From assembly GCA_017541305.1 (NCBI GenBank), contig JAFXZJ010000025.1, forward strand, positions 44,834-108,833: 64,000 nucleotides of DNA, written 5' to 3'. The DNA is from Clostridia bacterium. GTDB taxonomy: Bacteria > Bacillota > Clostridia > Christensenellales > CAG-138. A model generated the notes under the pieces. That model did no database searches. It saw nothing but the letters and a program-made list of their open reading frames with translations, and had not been told where the DNA came from. The position numbers and the translations under genes are program-made. Every line of letters starts with the position of its first letter. Position 1 is the first letter of the stretch. Shown piece after piece: positions 24,094 to 32,993 of the stretch.

Positions 24094-25932
24094 ATGAACG
24101 AAAAAATCAGGAATATAGCCATAATCGCGCACGTTGACCACGGCAAGACGACCCTGGTCGATCAGCTCTTACGCCAGAGCGGCGTATTCCGCGCGAACGA
24201 GGCCGTGCAGGACCGCGTGATGGACTCCAACGACATCGAGCGCGAGCGCGGCATAACCATACTCTCCAAGAACACGGCGGTGAATTACAAGGATTACCGC
24301 ATCAACATCGTTGACACTCCCGGTCACGCCGATTTCGGCGGCGAGGTGGAGCGCATACTCAAGATGGTCGACGGCGTGCTGCTGATGGTGGACGCATTTG
24401 AGGGCTGCATGCCCCAGACCCGCTTTGTGCTGCGCAAGGCGCTGGAGCTTAAAAAGGTGCCCGTTGTGGTCATCAACAAGATCGACCGCCCCGGCGCGCG
24501 CCCCTATGAGGTTGCGGACGAGACCCTTTCGCTCTTCATCGAGCTTGGCGCGGACGACGATCAGCTGGATTTCCCCATCGTTTACGCCTCCGCGCGCGAC
24601 GGCGTATCCGGCCTCGATCCCGAGGATCTTTCGCCCAACATGCAGCCGCTCTTCGACACCATCATTTCGGCGGTGCCGGCGCCTTCCTGTGACGAGACGC
24701 TGCCCCTGCAGGTGCTCATTTCGGCCATCGACTATGACGAATACGTTGGCCGCATAGGCATCGGCCGAGTCGAGCGCGGCGTTGCCTCGAAGAATCTGCC
24801 CGTGTGCGTGGGCGTGCCCGGCTCAGGTTCCAGACAGGCCAAGCTGACGAGGCTCTATCGCTTCGAGGGCCTGCACAGGGCCGAAGCGGAATCCGTTCCC
24901 GCGGGCGATATCATAGCCGTTGCGGGCGTGCCCGAGCTTTCCATAGGCGAGACCATATGCGATATCAACGCGTTCGATCCCCTGCCCTTCGTGCATATCG
25001 ACGAGCCCACGCTTTCGATGTATTTCATGGTCAACTCCTCTCCCTTCGCGGGCAAGGAGGGCAAGTACGTCACCTCGCGCAATATCCGCGAGAGGCTTTA
25101 TAAAGAGGTGCAGACCAACGTTGCGCTGCGCGTTGAGGACACCGACTCCACCGAGGCCTTCAAGGTATCCGGCCGCGGCGAGCTGCATCTTTCGATACTG
25201 ATCGAGACGATGCGCCGTCAGGGCTATGAGTTCGCAGTCTCGCGCCCCAAGGTCATAATGAAGCACGACCAGTACGGGCGCCTTATGGAGCCCATGGAGG
25301 AGCTGACGATCGACGTGCCCTCGGAATACATGGGGCCCGTTATGGAAGGTCTGGGCCGCAGGAAGGCCGTGCTCTCCAACATGATCAACGACAACGGCGG
25401 CGGCGTGCGCCTGGTATTCGACATCCCCGCAAGGGGCCTTATGGGCTATCGCTCCGAGCTTTTGACCGACACGCGCGGAAACGGCGTGATGAGCCACATA
25501 TTCAAGGGCTACGCCCCCTATTCCGGCGATATCGAGGAGCGCCTGACGGGCTCGCTCATCGCCTCCGAGACGGGCGAATCCAACGCCTACGGCCTCTTCA
25601 ACACCCAGGACCGCGGCCGCATGTTCATCACCGCCGGAGTGCCCGTTTACGAGGGCCAGATCGTGGGCGAGTGCGCGAGGAACGAGGACATCACCATCAA
25701 CGTCTGCAAGAAGAAGCACATGACCAACACCCGCGCCTCCGGCAGCGACGAGGCCCTGCGCCTCACCCCGCCCGTGGTGTTCTCGCTGGAGCAGTGCCTT
25801 GAGTTCATACGCGACGACGAGCTTGTCGAGGTCACGCCCAAGTCCATAAGGATGAGGAAGCGCTATCTCACCAAGGATCAGAGGATCAAGGATTTCAACA
25901 GGCGTATGGCCGAAAAGCAGGCGAACGAATAA
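24094..25932 (+). CDS. typA: Ribosome-associated GTPase TypA/BipA
   Basis: 612-residue translational GTPase that helps ribosome assembly under stress. G1 AHVDHGKTT (residues 12-20), switch region RERGITI, G3 [10 protein letters not shown]4 NKIDRPGA, then domain II, EF-G-like domains III and V, and the BipA C-terminal domain ([10 protein letters not shown] near the end). AAGAGG precedes the ATG. Monocistronic, between its own promoter and a distant terminator. Confidence 0.96.
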   Translation: MNEKIRNIAIIAHVDHGKTTLVDQLLRQSGVFRANEAVQDRVMDSNDIERERGITILSKNTAVNYKDYRINIVDTPGHADFGGEVERILKMVDGVLLMVDAFEGCMPQTRFVLRKALELKKVPVVVINKIDRPGARPYEVADETLSLFIELGADDDQLDFPIVYASARDGVSGLDPEDLSPNMQPLFDTIISAVPAPSCDETLPLQVLISAIDYDEYVGRIGIGRVERGVASKNLPVCVGVPGSGSRQAKLTRLYRFEGLHRAEAESVPAGDIIAVAGVPELSIGETICDINAFDPLPFVHIDEPTLSMYFMVNSSPFAGKEGKYVTSRNIRERLYKEVQTNVALRVEDTDSTEAFKVSGRGELHLSILIETMRRQGYEFAVSRPKVIMKHDQYGRLMEPMEELTIDVPSEYMGPVMEGLGRRKAVLSNMINDNGGGVRLVFDIPARGLMGYRSELLTDTRGNGVMSHIFKGYAPYSGDIEERLTGSLIASETGESNAYGLFNTQDRGRMFITAGVPVYEGQIVGECARNEDITINVCKKKHMTNTRASGSDEALRLTPPVVFSLEQCLEFIRDDELVEVTPKSIRMRKRYLTKDQRIKDFNRRMAEKQANE

Positions 25933-26050
25933 GCAACAAAAGCGATCCGCGCCGGCGGGAAAGGTTGATACCGAATAAAGATACTTTTCCCCCTTCCCCC
26001 ATGGTAAGGCCGGGCTCTGCGCGCGTGATCAAAAATACCCCGATAAAGCA

Positions 26051-26089
26051 ACAAGCTGAGAAGGTCATCCCCTCTCAGCTTGTTTTTTT
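26051..26089 (+). terminator. Terminator downstream of typA
   Basis: 11-bp stem ACAAGCTGAGA/TCTCAGCTTGT with an 11-nt loop, then seven T. Located about 120 nt after the typA stop and just before the 3' end of the convergent DUF1540 gene. Confidence 0.88.
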
Positions 26090-26094
26090 GAGCG

Positions 26095-26277
26095 TTACCT
26101 CTGCACGAAGCTTCCGCAGCAGCTTTCGTCCTCGGGCTTGCCGCTCCCTGTGCACTCGCCGCGGCAGGGGCGCACCTCGATGCGGTGAAGCTCGCAGCAG
26201 TTGTCATGGCCGTGGTGGCGGCATTCCGAGACGCTGCAGCCGATGATCTGATCGTGCTTTGCTGAACCGTTGTTCAT
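26095..26277 (-). CDS. DUF1540 Cys-rich protein
   Basis: 60 residues with nine Cys and several His in a spacing like DUF1540: IIGCSVSEC, HHGHDNCCELHRIEV, RPCRGECTG and ESCCGSFV. DUF1540 proteins are small putative metal-binding proteins frequent in spore-forming Clostridia. AAAGGAAGAG lies ahead of ATG 26277. A typical copy, not truncated. Confidence 0.85.
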   Translation of the reverse strand: MNNGSAKHDQIIGCSVSECRHHGHDNCCELHRIEVRPCRGECTGSGKPEDESCCGSFVQR

Positions 26278-26357
26278 ATCATCACTCTTCCTTTCATGTT
26301 TGTACCGTCAGTATGCCCCGTGTAAAACGATTTTATCCGCCGACGCCGTTTTAATCG

Positions 26358-26386
26358 TTGACACGGGTACATTTTTGATATAAAAT
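26358..26386 (+). promoter_or_regulatory. Promoter of the DUF2232-rplI-dnaB operon
   Basis: Exact TTGACA (26358-26363), 17-nt spacer, TAAAAT (26381-26386), 33 nt before the ATG; built like the glmS promoter. Confidence 0.7.
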
Positions 26387-26418
26387 TGAAAATGGTTTAA
26401 TATAGACTTGGAGTGGAT

Positions 26419-27504
26419 ATGAAGAACGGGACCAAGATCGCCATATGTCTGGGGACCGCCGCGCTCACTTTCGTGCTTGCGGCTTTCGCTCAGACCCTGC
26501 TGATACCGCTTACGGCGCTTTCCGCCTATATGGGCGCCATGTGGGGGCTTTATTATCTTGCGCCCTCGGTGATCGCCGCATGCGCGGGAGCGCTGCTCTT
26601 TGGCGGCACGGATCCCGGCAGTCTTGCTGCCGCGGCTATGTTCCTGCTGATCTACGCGGTGCTCACGGCCTATCTTAAAAAGAAGTTCCCGCACAGATAC
26701 GCGGTGCTGGCGCTTGCCGTGACGGTTTGCGTGGGGCAGTATCTTTCCATGACCGCAGCCGCGATGCTCGCGGGCAGGCCGCCCTATTCCGACGTTGTGG
26801 ACGCCTGGGACAGGATGGTTTCGGAGGTGTTCACCCCCGTTTTCGGCGGGATCGCGGGAGGCGGCGAGGTGCTCTCCATGTTCGGGGACGTTTCCGCGAC
26901 GATACCCGACACGCTGATGTTCATGTGCATACTGACCGCCGAGGGCGTTTCGACAGCGCTCGTTATGCTGACCAGGCTGCTGCACAGGTTATTCAAGACC
27001 GAGCCCGCTCCCATGGCGCGCTTTGCCGAATGGCGCCTGCCGCACACGGCGCTGATAGGCGGCGGGATAATGCTCGTATGCATCGCGCTTGCCTACATAT
27101 TCAGGCTGGAGCAGGCGAATTCGGTCGGCTACTCGCTGGGCTTGATAGTCGCTTCGCTCTTTGCCGTGCAGGGCATGGCGTATCTCGATTTCGTATTCAG
27201 GGTATCCCGCGCGCCGGGCTTTGTGCGCGTGCTCGCGTGGGTGCTGCCCGTGCTGGCCTTCCCTTACAGCCTTTTGCTGCTTGCCTTCATAGGCGTAAAG
27301 GAGCAGATCACCAAGAAGAGGCCCAAGGTGAAGAAATACCTCATGGAGCTTTCGGCTCAGCAGCGCGCGATGAACCGCGCGGACGAGCTTGCCAAGTACG
27401 GCTACGTGAGGCAGGACGCAAAGAAGCCCCCGGAGGACGGGGAAAGCAATAACGGCGGCGGGGACGGCTCCGCCGGTACCGATAAAGGAGGTAACGCAGA
27501 ATGA
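26419..27504 (+). CDS. DUF2232 (YybS-like) membrane protein
   Basis: 361 residues with about eight transmembrane helices and a long polar C-terminal tail (PPEDGESNNGGGDGSAG). Family placement comes from topology and position: in Firmicutes a YybS-like protein precedes rplI and dnaB. The c-di-AMP phosphodiesterase GdpP usual between them is missing. ATG 26419 follows TTGGAG; a GTG two codons earlier is possible. The stop overlaps rplI by 4 nt. Confidence 0.75.
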   Translation: MKNGTKIAICLGTAALTFVLAAFAQTLLIPLTALSAYMGAMWGLYYLAPSVIAACAGALLFGGTDPGSLAAAAMFLLIYAVLTAYLKKKFPHRYAVLALAVTVCVGQYLSMTAAAMLAGRPPYSDVVDAWDRMVSEVFTPVFGGIAGGGEVLSMFGDVSATIPDTLMFMCILTAEGVSTALVMLTRLLHRLFKTEPAPMARFAEWRLPHTALIGGGIMLVCIALAYIFRLEQANSVGYSLGLIVASLFAVQGMAYLDFVFRVSRAPGFVRVLAWVLPVLAFPYSLLLLAFIGVKEQITKKRPKVKKYLMELSAQQRAMNRADELAKYGYVRQDAKKPPEDGESNNGGGDGSAGTDKGGNAE

Positions 27505-27953
27505 AGGTTTTATTACAGCAGGACGTCAAGGGCACCGGCGCCGCGGGCGACATCGTTAACGTAAGCGACGGTTATGCGCGCAATTTCCTGATACCCAGGA
27601 AGCTGGCGGTGCCCGCGGACGCGGGCAACATCAACGCCGCGAATATAAAGAAGAACGCCGCAAAGCACCGCATCGAGGTGCAGCGCAAGAACGCCAAGGA
27701 GCTTGCCTCCGGCATGAGCAATCTGACCGTGAGGGTATATGCCAAGGCGGGCGACGGCGGCAGGCTCTTCGGCTCCGTGACCGGCAAGGAGATCGCGGAC
27801 GCGCTCAAGGAGCAGTATGACATCACCGTGGATAAGAAGAAGATACGCATACCCGAGCCCATCAAGCAGACGGGCATCGTTACGGTGAGCGCACATATGT
27901 TTGAGCAGACCGACGCCCAATTCAAGGTCGAGGTAATCGCTCTGGACGAATAA
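27501..27953 (+). CDS. rplI: 50S ribosomal protein L9
   Basis: 150 residues. Starts MKVLLQQDVKGTGAAGDIVNV, then the signature GYARNFLIPRKLA of the N-terminal 23S-binding domain, a central helix, and the C-terminal domain beginning SVTGKEIADAL. Overlaps the upstream gene by ATGA, with AAAGGAGG before the ATG. Confidence 0.97.
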   Translation: MKVLLQQDVKGTGAAGDIVNVSDGYARNFLIPRKLAVPADAGNINAANIKKNAAKHRIEVQRKNAKELASGMSNLTVRVYAKAGDGGRLFGSVTGKEIADALKEQYDITVDKKKIRIPEPIKQTGIVTVSAHMFEQTDAQFKVEVIALDE

Positions 27954-27996
27954 ACCCGCTCCCCTGCGCGGCAGGGGCCGGTAATAAGGACACGAA

Positions 27997-29361
27997 ATGG
28001 AAGCAAAGGAAACCGAACAGCACATAGAGATGCCTTATAACGAGGAAGCCGAGAAGGCGGTGCTCGGAAGCATACTCCTCTCCTCCGGGACGTGCGAGAA
28101 GGCTATCGAGGAGCTCGCTCCGCAGGATTTCTATTCGCTGAAAAACCGCGACGTGTTTGCCGCGGTCAAATCGCTCTGGGACCGCGGCGGCGAGATAGAC
28201 AGCGTCACGGTGCTTGGCGCGCTTGAGAAGCTGGGCAAGCAGGATTCCGTGGGCGGGATCGACTATCTCAACGAGCTTGCCCTCACCACGCCCACCGCGC
28301 TGAACGTGGAGCATTATCTTGCGATCGTCAAGGAGGAGAGCACCAGGCGCCGCCTGATTAACGTCTGCACCGAGATAGCGCAGGAGGCGCGCACCGGCGC
28401 GCGCGAGACGGCGAAGATACTGGACGACGCGGAAAGGCGCATATACGAGATCGCAATGCGCACCTCGGACGACAAGATAGAGCCCCTTGCGCCGATCTAT
28501 GGCAGGGTGTTCCGCCGCATAGGCGAGCTGATGAAGCTTGAGGGGCAGACCACTGGGCTTCCCACGGGCTTCCTGGATCTTGACGACCTGACGAGCGGGC
28601 TGCACCGCTCCGACCTGATAATAATCGCCGGCCGTCCCGCAAGCGGCAAATCGACCCTTGCACTCAATATCGCCGCCCATGCAGCGCTGCACGAGGGCGC
28701 AACGGTTGCCTTCTTCAACCTTGAAATGAGCAAGGAACAGCTTGCCTCGCGCATAATGGCGACCGAGACCGGCGTGCCCCTGCAGAAGATACGCACCGGC
28801 GGCGTGGACGCCGATGACCTTTTGAAGATCGCGGCCAGCTTAAACAGCGTTGGCGCCGCGCCCTTCCTTCTTGACGACACCCCGGGCATATCCGTTGCGG
28901 AGCTGCGCTCAAGATGCCGCAGGATCAAGGCAAGGCAGGGGCTGGATCTGGTGATCGTGGACTATCTGCAGCTTATGCAGACCGGCAGCCGCGCCGAATC
29001 CCGCGTGCAGGCCGTTTCGGAAATGACGAGGAATCTTAAGATACTCGCCCGCGAGCTGGATATCCCCCTCATCGTGCTTTCACAGCTTTCGCGTGAGCCC
29101 GACAAGCGCTCGGATCACACGCCCGTTATGAGCGACCTGCGCGAATCCGGCTCAATCGAGCAGGACGCGGACATCATTATGATGCTCTATCGCCCCGCCG
29201 CTTATCTTGACACGACCGAATACAAGGAGGGCAACAACATTGCCTATCTGAACGTGGTCAAGCACAGGAACGGCGAGACCCGCTCGATAAGCCTTACGTG
29301 GAGGCCCGAGCTGACCAAATTCGACAACTATTCCGACGCCGACGCGCCGTTCGGAAATTAA
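27997..29361 (+). CDS. dnaB: Replicative DNA helicase DnaB
   Basis: 454 residues. The N-terminal collar domain (NEEAEKAVLGSIL) is followed by a linker helix and the RecA-like helicase domain with Walker A GRPASGKST (residues 212-220), Walker B VIVDYLQLM, and the arginine-finger region near the end. No intein is present. Last gene of the DUF2232-rplI-dnaB transcript. Confidence 0.97.
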   Translation: MEAKETEQHIEMPYNEEAEKAVLGSILLSSGTCEKAIEELAPQDFYSLKNRDVFAAVKSLWDRGGEIDSVTVLGALEKLGKQDSVGGIDYLNELALTTPTALNVEHYLAIVKEESTRRRLINVCTEIAQEARTGARETAKILDDAERRIYEIAMRTSDDKIEPLAPIYGRVFRRIGELMKLEGQTTGLPTGFLDLDDLTSGLHRSDLIIIAGRPASGKSTLALNIAAHAALHEGATVAFFNLEMSKEQLASRIMATETGVPLQKIRTGGVDADDLLKIAASLNSVGAAPFLLDDTPGISVAELRSRCRRIKARQGLDLVIVDYLQLMQTGSRAESRVQAVSEMTRNLKILARELDIPLIVLSQLSREPDKRSDHTPVMSDLRESGSIEQDADIIMMLYRPAAYLDTTEYKEGNNIAYLNVVKHRNGETRSISLTWRPELTKFDNYSDADAPFGN

Positions 29362-29366
29362 AAATC

Positions 29367-29387
29367 GCACTTGCATTCCGCAAGTGC
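29367..29387. repeat. Inverted repeat overlapping the riboswitch promoter
   Basis: GCACTTGC, 5-nt loop ATTCC, GCAAGTGC. It spans the -35 of the ribU promoter and immediately follows the dnaB stop. No T-run, so a weak terminator or an operator. Confidence 0.55.
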
Positions 29388-29399
29388 CGGTGCTATAAT
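29371..29399 (+). promoter_or_regulatory. Promoter of the FMN riboswitch-ribU transcript
   Basis: TTGCAT (29371-29376), 17-nt spacer, TATAAT (29394-29399) with extended -10 TGC. Confidence 0.75.
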
Positions 29400-29406
29400 C
29401 AGTATG

Positions 29407-29537
29407 CTTCGGGGCAGGGTGAAAATCCCTACCGGCAGTGAGCGCAAAAAAGCGCGAGTCTGCGAGCAGGGGGCGAAAAGCCCTCTGCCGAATCGGTGAG
29501 AATCCGATACCGACGGTGACAGTCCGGATGGGAGAAG
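29407..29537 (+). ncRNA. FMN riboswitch (RFN element)
   Basis: The conserved RFN blocks are present in order: GGGGCAGGGTGAAAATCCC, ACCGGCAGT, AGCCCTCTGCCGA, GGTGAGAATCC, ACCGACGGTGACAGTCCGGA and GGGAGAAG. P1 closes by CTTC (29407-29410) with GAAG (29534-29537). It binds FMN and controls the riboflavin transporter gene that follows. Confidence 0.97.
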
Positions 29538-29560
29538 CGGCGGCATGAAAAGAGCATCAA

Positions 29561-29609
29561 CTCCTTTTGCGCTCCGCTTGCACGGGGCAAAACAAAAGGA
29601 GGTTTTTTT
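29561..29609 (+). terminator. Riboswitch expression-platform hairpin, terminator and ribosome-site mask
   Basis: CTCCTTTTG (29561-29569) pairs with CAAAAGGAG (29593-29601) and is followed by seven T. The 3' arm contains the AAAGGAGG ribosome site of ribU, whose ATG follows the T-run directly. The hairpin can stop transcription and also hide the ribosome site. Confidence 0.85.
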
Positions 29610-30374
29610 ATGGCAAACATCGGTGAAACTTTTCAAAAGGCCAAGGACAATCTGGGCTTCATAGGCGTGTGCCTGGGCATTTTCGCGGCGCTCTTCCTGG
29701 TCGCGTGGCTGTTCGAGCGCTTCGTTATGAAGGACCGCAGGCGGCGCTTTTCGGACACGCATTTTATCACCTACACGGCGATATTCTCCGCGATGGCGGC
29801 AGTGCTGATGCTGCTTGAGTTCCCGCTCATGTTCCTTGCGCCCGAGTTTTACAAACTCGACTTCTCCGAGCTGCCCGTCATGATATCCACGTTCTATCTG
29901 GGGCCGGTCGCGGGAGTCGTTACGGAGCTTATCAAGATAGTGCTCAAGCTGCTCATCAAGGGCACTTCCACCGCGTTCGTGGGCGATTTTGCGAATTTCG
30001 TTGTGGGCTGCGCTTTCGTGCTTCCCGCCTCGATGATCTATCACGCAAAGCCCGGCAAAAAGACGGCGGGCATAGGCTTGATATGCGGTACGCTGATCAT
30101 GACGGTGTTCGGCAGCGCGTTCAACGGGCTCTACCTGATACCCAAGTTCGCGCAGATGTTCGGCGGGCTGGACGGCATAATCGCCATGGGCTCGAAGGTG
30201 AACGGGAACATAAACAGCATATGGACCCTCGTGTTCTTCTCGGTAGTGCCCTTCAATCTGATCAAGGGCGTTGTGGTGTCGATACTCGCCTTCCTGCTGT
30301 ATAAAAGAATATCGCCGCTCATGCACATGGGCGACGACCGAAGGAAGCGGAGAAAGGCAAAGAAGGAAGCGTAA
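29610..30374 (+). CDS. ribU: ECF transporter S component, riboflavin (RibU-like)
   Basis: 254 residues, six to seven hydrophobic segments. The substrate-binding component motifs of RibU are visible: FYKLDFSELPVMI, STFYLGPVAGVVTELIK, and STAFVGDFANFVVG. It works with a shared energising module (EcfT and two ATPases) not in the window. The protein has an extra N-terminal helix and linker of about 45 residues before the first conserved block. Control by the FMN riboswitch supports riboflavin as substrate. Confidence 0.92.
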   Translation: MANIGETFQKAKDNLGFIGVCLGIFAALFLVAWLFERFVMKDRRRRFSDTHFITYTAIFSAMAAVLMLLEFPLMFLAPEFYKLDFSELPVMISTFYLGPVAGVVTELIKIVLKLLIKGTSTAFVGDFANFVVGCAFVLPASMIYHAKPGKKTAGIGLICGTLIMTVFGSAFNGLYLIPKFAQMFGGLDGIIAMGSKVNGNINSIWTLVFFSVVPFNLIKGVVVSILAFLLYKRISPLMHMGDDRRKRRKAKKEA

Positions 30375-30384
30375 AATAAGCTTT

Positions 30385-30413
30385 ATCCGGCAGGGGCGCC
30401 TGCCGGATATTTT
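30385..30413 (+). terminator. Terminator of ribU
   Basis: Perfect 10-bp stem ATCCGGCAGG/CCTGCCGGAT with a GGCG loop, followed by ATTTTTA. It also lies between ribU and the convergent HTH gene. Confidence 0.9.
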
Positions 30414-31078
30414 TATTTATGCTTTTTGCGGTTATGCAGGAACTGCCAGAGTATTATCATCATCTGCGCCGGTATGCCGATCAGGAAGAGTACCCACGGC
30501 TGGGACTCATAGAAGAATACGAACAGAGAACCCAGCGCCGACCACACGAGGGCGGCCATCAGCACGAAGCTTCCGGACATCCTGCCCCAAAGCAGATTGA
30601 ATATCAGCACCACGGCTATGGTCGCGGGGATGGCGAAAACGAAGCAGATCCACGATCGGTCGTAGGAGGGCACGAAGGTCTTGAGCACCACGAATACGAT
30701 CACGGCAATGAGCCACACGGCAGCCGCGGCCATGAGGGTGATTATGAACCTGCCCGTGCTCTTAAAGCCCAGGAGCGAGGCGAGCTTGGCCAAGGTGGAC
30801 TGCTCGGTTTCGGGCGGGGGCTCCGGCGCCGCCTCGGGCTGCCTTTCGGGCTGCTCGTGACCGGGGCGGTGATCGGTGATCAGGTGATCGACCGTTACGC
30901 CGAATATCTCGGCTACCCTTGCAAGCACCGAAATATCGGGTACGGATTCGCCGCGTTCCCACTTTGAAACGGCCTTGTCGGTGTAGTTGAGCATACCCGC
31001 AAGCTCCTGTTGGGTGAGACCTGCCTTAAGCCGCAGGCTCGATATGTTATATGCGATAATTGCCCGTAATTGCTCCAT
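30413..31078 (-). CDS. Xre-family HTH regulator with transmembrane C-terminus
   Basis: 221 residues. A Cro/C1-type HTH occupies residues 5-65 (LRLKAGLTQQELAGMLNYTDKAVSKWERGESVPDI). A Pro/Glu-rich linker follows, then four hydrophobic helices in residues 108-215. This is a membrane-tethered regulator seen in Clostridia; the membrane part may sense an envelope signal. Repeated TTCTAC half-sites stand just upstream of the start codon, suggesting autoregulation. Confidence 0.87.
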   Translation of the reverse strand: MEQLRAIIAYNISSLRLKAGLTQQELAGMLNYTDKAVSKWERGESVPDISVLARVAEIFGVTVDHLITDHRPGHEQPERQPEAAPEPPPETEQSTLAKLASLLGFKSTGRFIITLMAAAAVWLIAVIVFVVLKTFVPSYDRSWICFVFAIPATIAVVLIFNLLWGRMSGSFVLMAALVWSALGSLFVFFYESQPWVLFLIGIPAQMMIILWQFLHNRKKHK

Positions 31079-31079
31079 A

Positions 31080-31127
31080 TTCTACTCCGGGTTTACCTTG
31101 ATTCTACTCTCGGTAGAAGGATTCTAC
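31080..31127. promoter_or_regulatory. Operator-like TTCTAC half-site cluster
   Basis: TTCTAC at 31080-31085, 31102-31107 and 31122-31127 and its complement GTAGAA at 31113-31118. The middle pair forms TTCTAC-N5-GTAGAA, a dyad of the size bound by Xre dimers. The cluster covers the region between -10 and start codon of the HTH gene. Confidence 0.65.
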
Positions 31128-31132
31128 CGCCT

Positions 31133-31161
31133 ATTATAACCCGTTTACCCGAATAAATCAA
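31133..31161 (-). promoter_or_regulatory. Promoter of the HTH membrane regulator
   Basis: Minus strand TTGATT (31161-31156), 17-nt spacer, TATAAT (31138-31133). Transcription starts near 31126, inside the operator cluster. Confidence 0.7.
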
Positions 31162-31230
31162 CGGTAGGTTTTGTTTTTGCCATTTTGGGTTATAATGTTG
31201 GCATAGAAAAACGAAGGGAGGATATGCGCC

Positions 31231-31893
31231 ATGGCAAAGCTTTTGACCATACTGGGCGACTCGATAATGAAAGGAGTCATGTACAATTCCGAACGCGACC
31301 GCTACGTGCTGTATAACGACGGATGGTTCATCGAAAGCGCGCTGGATTCGGGGCTTGAGATAAAGAAGCACTGCCGCATGGGCGCGACCGTTGAATACGG
31401 GCTGGACTCCCTTTCAAGCATCAGGGAGGGCACGAGCGTGCTTGTGGAGTTCGGCGGGAACGATTCGAATTTTAACTGGAGTCTTATAGCCGACGCCCCC
31501 AAGGCGGAACATGATCCCGTTACGCCTCCCAACGCCTTCTATAATATGTACAAGAAGCTCATCGAGGGCATAAAGCGCGTCGGCGCGGAGCCTATCGCGC
31601 TTAACCTCATCCCCATCGACGCCGAGACCTTCTTCAAATGGATATCGAAGAAAGCCGACGGCGGCCGCGTGTTGGAATGGCTTGGGGACGAGAACATGCT
31701 GTATCGCTGGCACGAATATTATAACCGCACCGTGGAACGCGTGGCATACGAGACCGGGTGCCGTCTTATCGACCTCAGGAGCAAGCTGCTGCTTGACCGC
31801 AGCTATTGCAGCATGATCAGCGGCGACGGCCTGCATCCCAACGAGAAGGGGCACGAGCTTATCAGAAAGCTCATACTCCCCGAACTGATCTGA
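31231..31893 (+). CDS. SGNH/GDSL family hydrolase
   Basis: 220 residues. Block I GDSI near residue 10 carries the nucleophile Ser, block III GGND near residue 75 the oxyanion Asn, and block V GDGLHPNEKGH near 198 gives the catalytic Asp/His. No signal peptide, so an intracellular esterase or thioesterase. A TATAAT lies at 31191-31196 with a poor -35. A GGGAGG precedes ATG 31231. Substrate unknown. Confidence 0.88.
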   Translation: MAKLLTILGDSIMKGVMYNSERDRYVLYNDGWFIESALDSGLEIKKHCRMGATVEYGLDSLSSIREGTSVLVEFGGNDSNFNWSLIADAPKAEHDPVTPPNAFYNMYKKLIEGIKRVGAEPIALNLIPIDAETFFKWISKKADGGRVLEWLGDENMLYRWHEYYNRTVERVAYETGCRLIDLRSKLLLDRSYCSMISGDGLHPNEKGHELIRKLILPELI

Positions 31894-31952
31894 CAAAACA
31901 AAGCTAACGTCCCGGAAGTTATATAACGCTTCCGTCCCTCCTCCATCCTCGA

Positions 31953-31992
31953 GAACAGGACTCCCGAAAACGTCGGGAGTCCTGTTCATTTG
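31953..31992 (+). terminator. Terminator of the SGNH hydrolase gene
   Basis: 15-bp perfect stem GAACAGGACTCCCGA / TCGGGAGTCCTGTTC with a 5-nt loop, then ATTTGT. Confidence 0.85.
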
Positions 31993-32093
31993 TGCCGTCG
32001 GACGTTCGTACTAACGCGCTTGTATGGAGATTATTTTAATTATTTCTCTCTTGATAATCGATTCAGTCTATTATCGGGAGATTTATGTTTTCA

Positions 32094-32930
32094 TCATGCT
32101 TTATTCGTCAGGCCCTCGCGCACAAGCCTTAAGGAGCGGTTGAGCTTGTCGAAATCGACGCTGCCGTCGGGGTTGACCGAGGTGGATTCAACGGTTGCCA
32201 GACCATCATACCCCGATCCGCGCACCCTTTCGAAGAAGGGCCCGAAATCCACGTGCCCCTCGCCTATGTGCCGCACGCGCAGGTCGGTGAAATCCTTCAC
32301 CCCTCCGGAGTAGTCGTTGACGTGCAGATGCTTCACCCTGCCGTTCCACAGCCGGTCGTCGTCAAGCGTTGCGGGGAGCTCGGCATGGAATTCCGCCATC
32401 TTGGTATCCACGGTGAACACGGCATCGGGGAACCCGTTCATTATGCGCCGCATATGCGCAAGCGGAGAGTGAACTCCGCAGACGACGTTCTCCACCGTGA
32501 GCAGCACCCCGTGATCCTCCGCCGTGCGCATGTAATCGCCGAGCACGGAAAGGTTCCTTTCGATATGGTGATCCGAAGCGGGGCCGCCCCAAAGATGGAG
32601 AACCATGAGGCGCGCGCCGAGCTCGCGCGCGATCGCGCAGTTGGTTTTGAACCTTTCCCCCGCCTCCTCAAGCTCCTCATCGGAGCCGAGGCTCAAAAGC
32701 TCTCCTATCCGCTTGTCGGCGTGAAGCACGGGTATTTCAAAGAGCCCTCCGCTGACCATGCCGCGCATGATCTGCCTGATCTCGTCCAGTCTGCCGTCCC
32801 ACGAAGGATAGATCATGAACTCGATCCCGTCCGCGTCTATGCGGGGAACGAATTCGCGAAGCAGACGCGGATCGCGTCCGTTGAACCTTGTTATGAGCGC
32901 TCCCGAGGAGCACAGCACGCCTTTTACCAT
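32094..32930 (-). CDS. Sugar phosphate isomerase/epimerase-like TIM-barrel protein
   Basis: 278 residues of the xylose isomerase-like/AP endonuclease 2 fold. Metal-site candidates are DADGIEFMIY early, VLHLWGG, LLTVENVVCG with Glu, VFTVDTKMAEFH, KHLHVND and the terminal ATVEST. The family includes sugar epimerases and inosose enzymes; specificity cannot be read. Divergent from the CpsB-like gene with paired promoters. Confidence 0.82.
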   Translation of the reverse strand: MVKGVLCSSGALITRFNGRDPRLLREFVPRIDADGIEFMIYPSWDGRLDEIRQIMRGMVSGGLFEIPVLHADKRIGELLSLGSDEELEEAGERFKTNCAIARELGARLMVLHLWGGPASDHHIERNLSVLGDYMRTAEDHGVLLTVENVVCGVHSPLAHMRRIMNGFPDAVFTVDTKMAEFHAELPATLDDDRLWNGRVKHLHVNDYSGGVKDFTDLRVRHIGEGHVDFGPFFERVRGSGYDGLATVESTSVNPDGSVDFDKLNRSLRLVREGLTNKA

Positions 32931-32962
32931 TATGCTGCGTTTTTCCTTTGACCTTTTTTGCT

Positions 32963-32991
32963 ATTATAATACAGCTTTGACCGCTTGGCAA
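32963..32991 (-). promoter_or_regulatory. Promoter of the TIM-barrel gene
   Basis: Minus strand TTGCCA (32991-32986), 17-nt spacer, TATAAT (32968-32963). Back to back with the promoter for the CpsB-like gene, with 2 bp between the two -35 elements. Confidence 0.7.
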
Positions 32992-32993
32992 GC

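Noticed and set aside
26308-26985. Minus-strand 225-codon frame opposite the DUF2232 gene
   Set aside because: Low-complexity His/Arg/Gly sequence that mirrors the membrane protein; no ribosome site.
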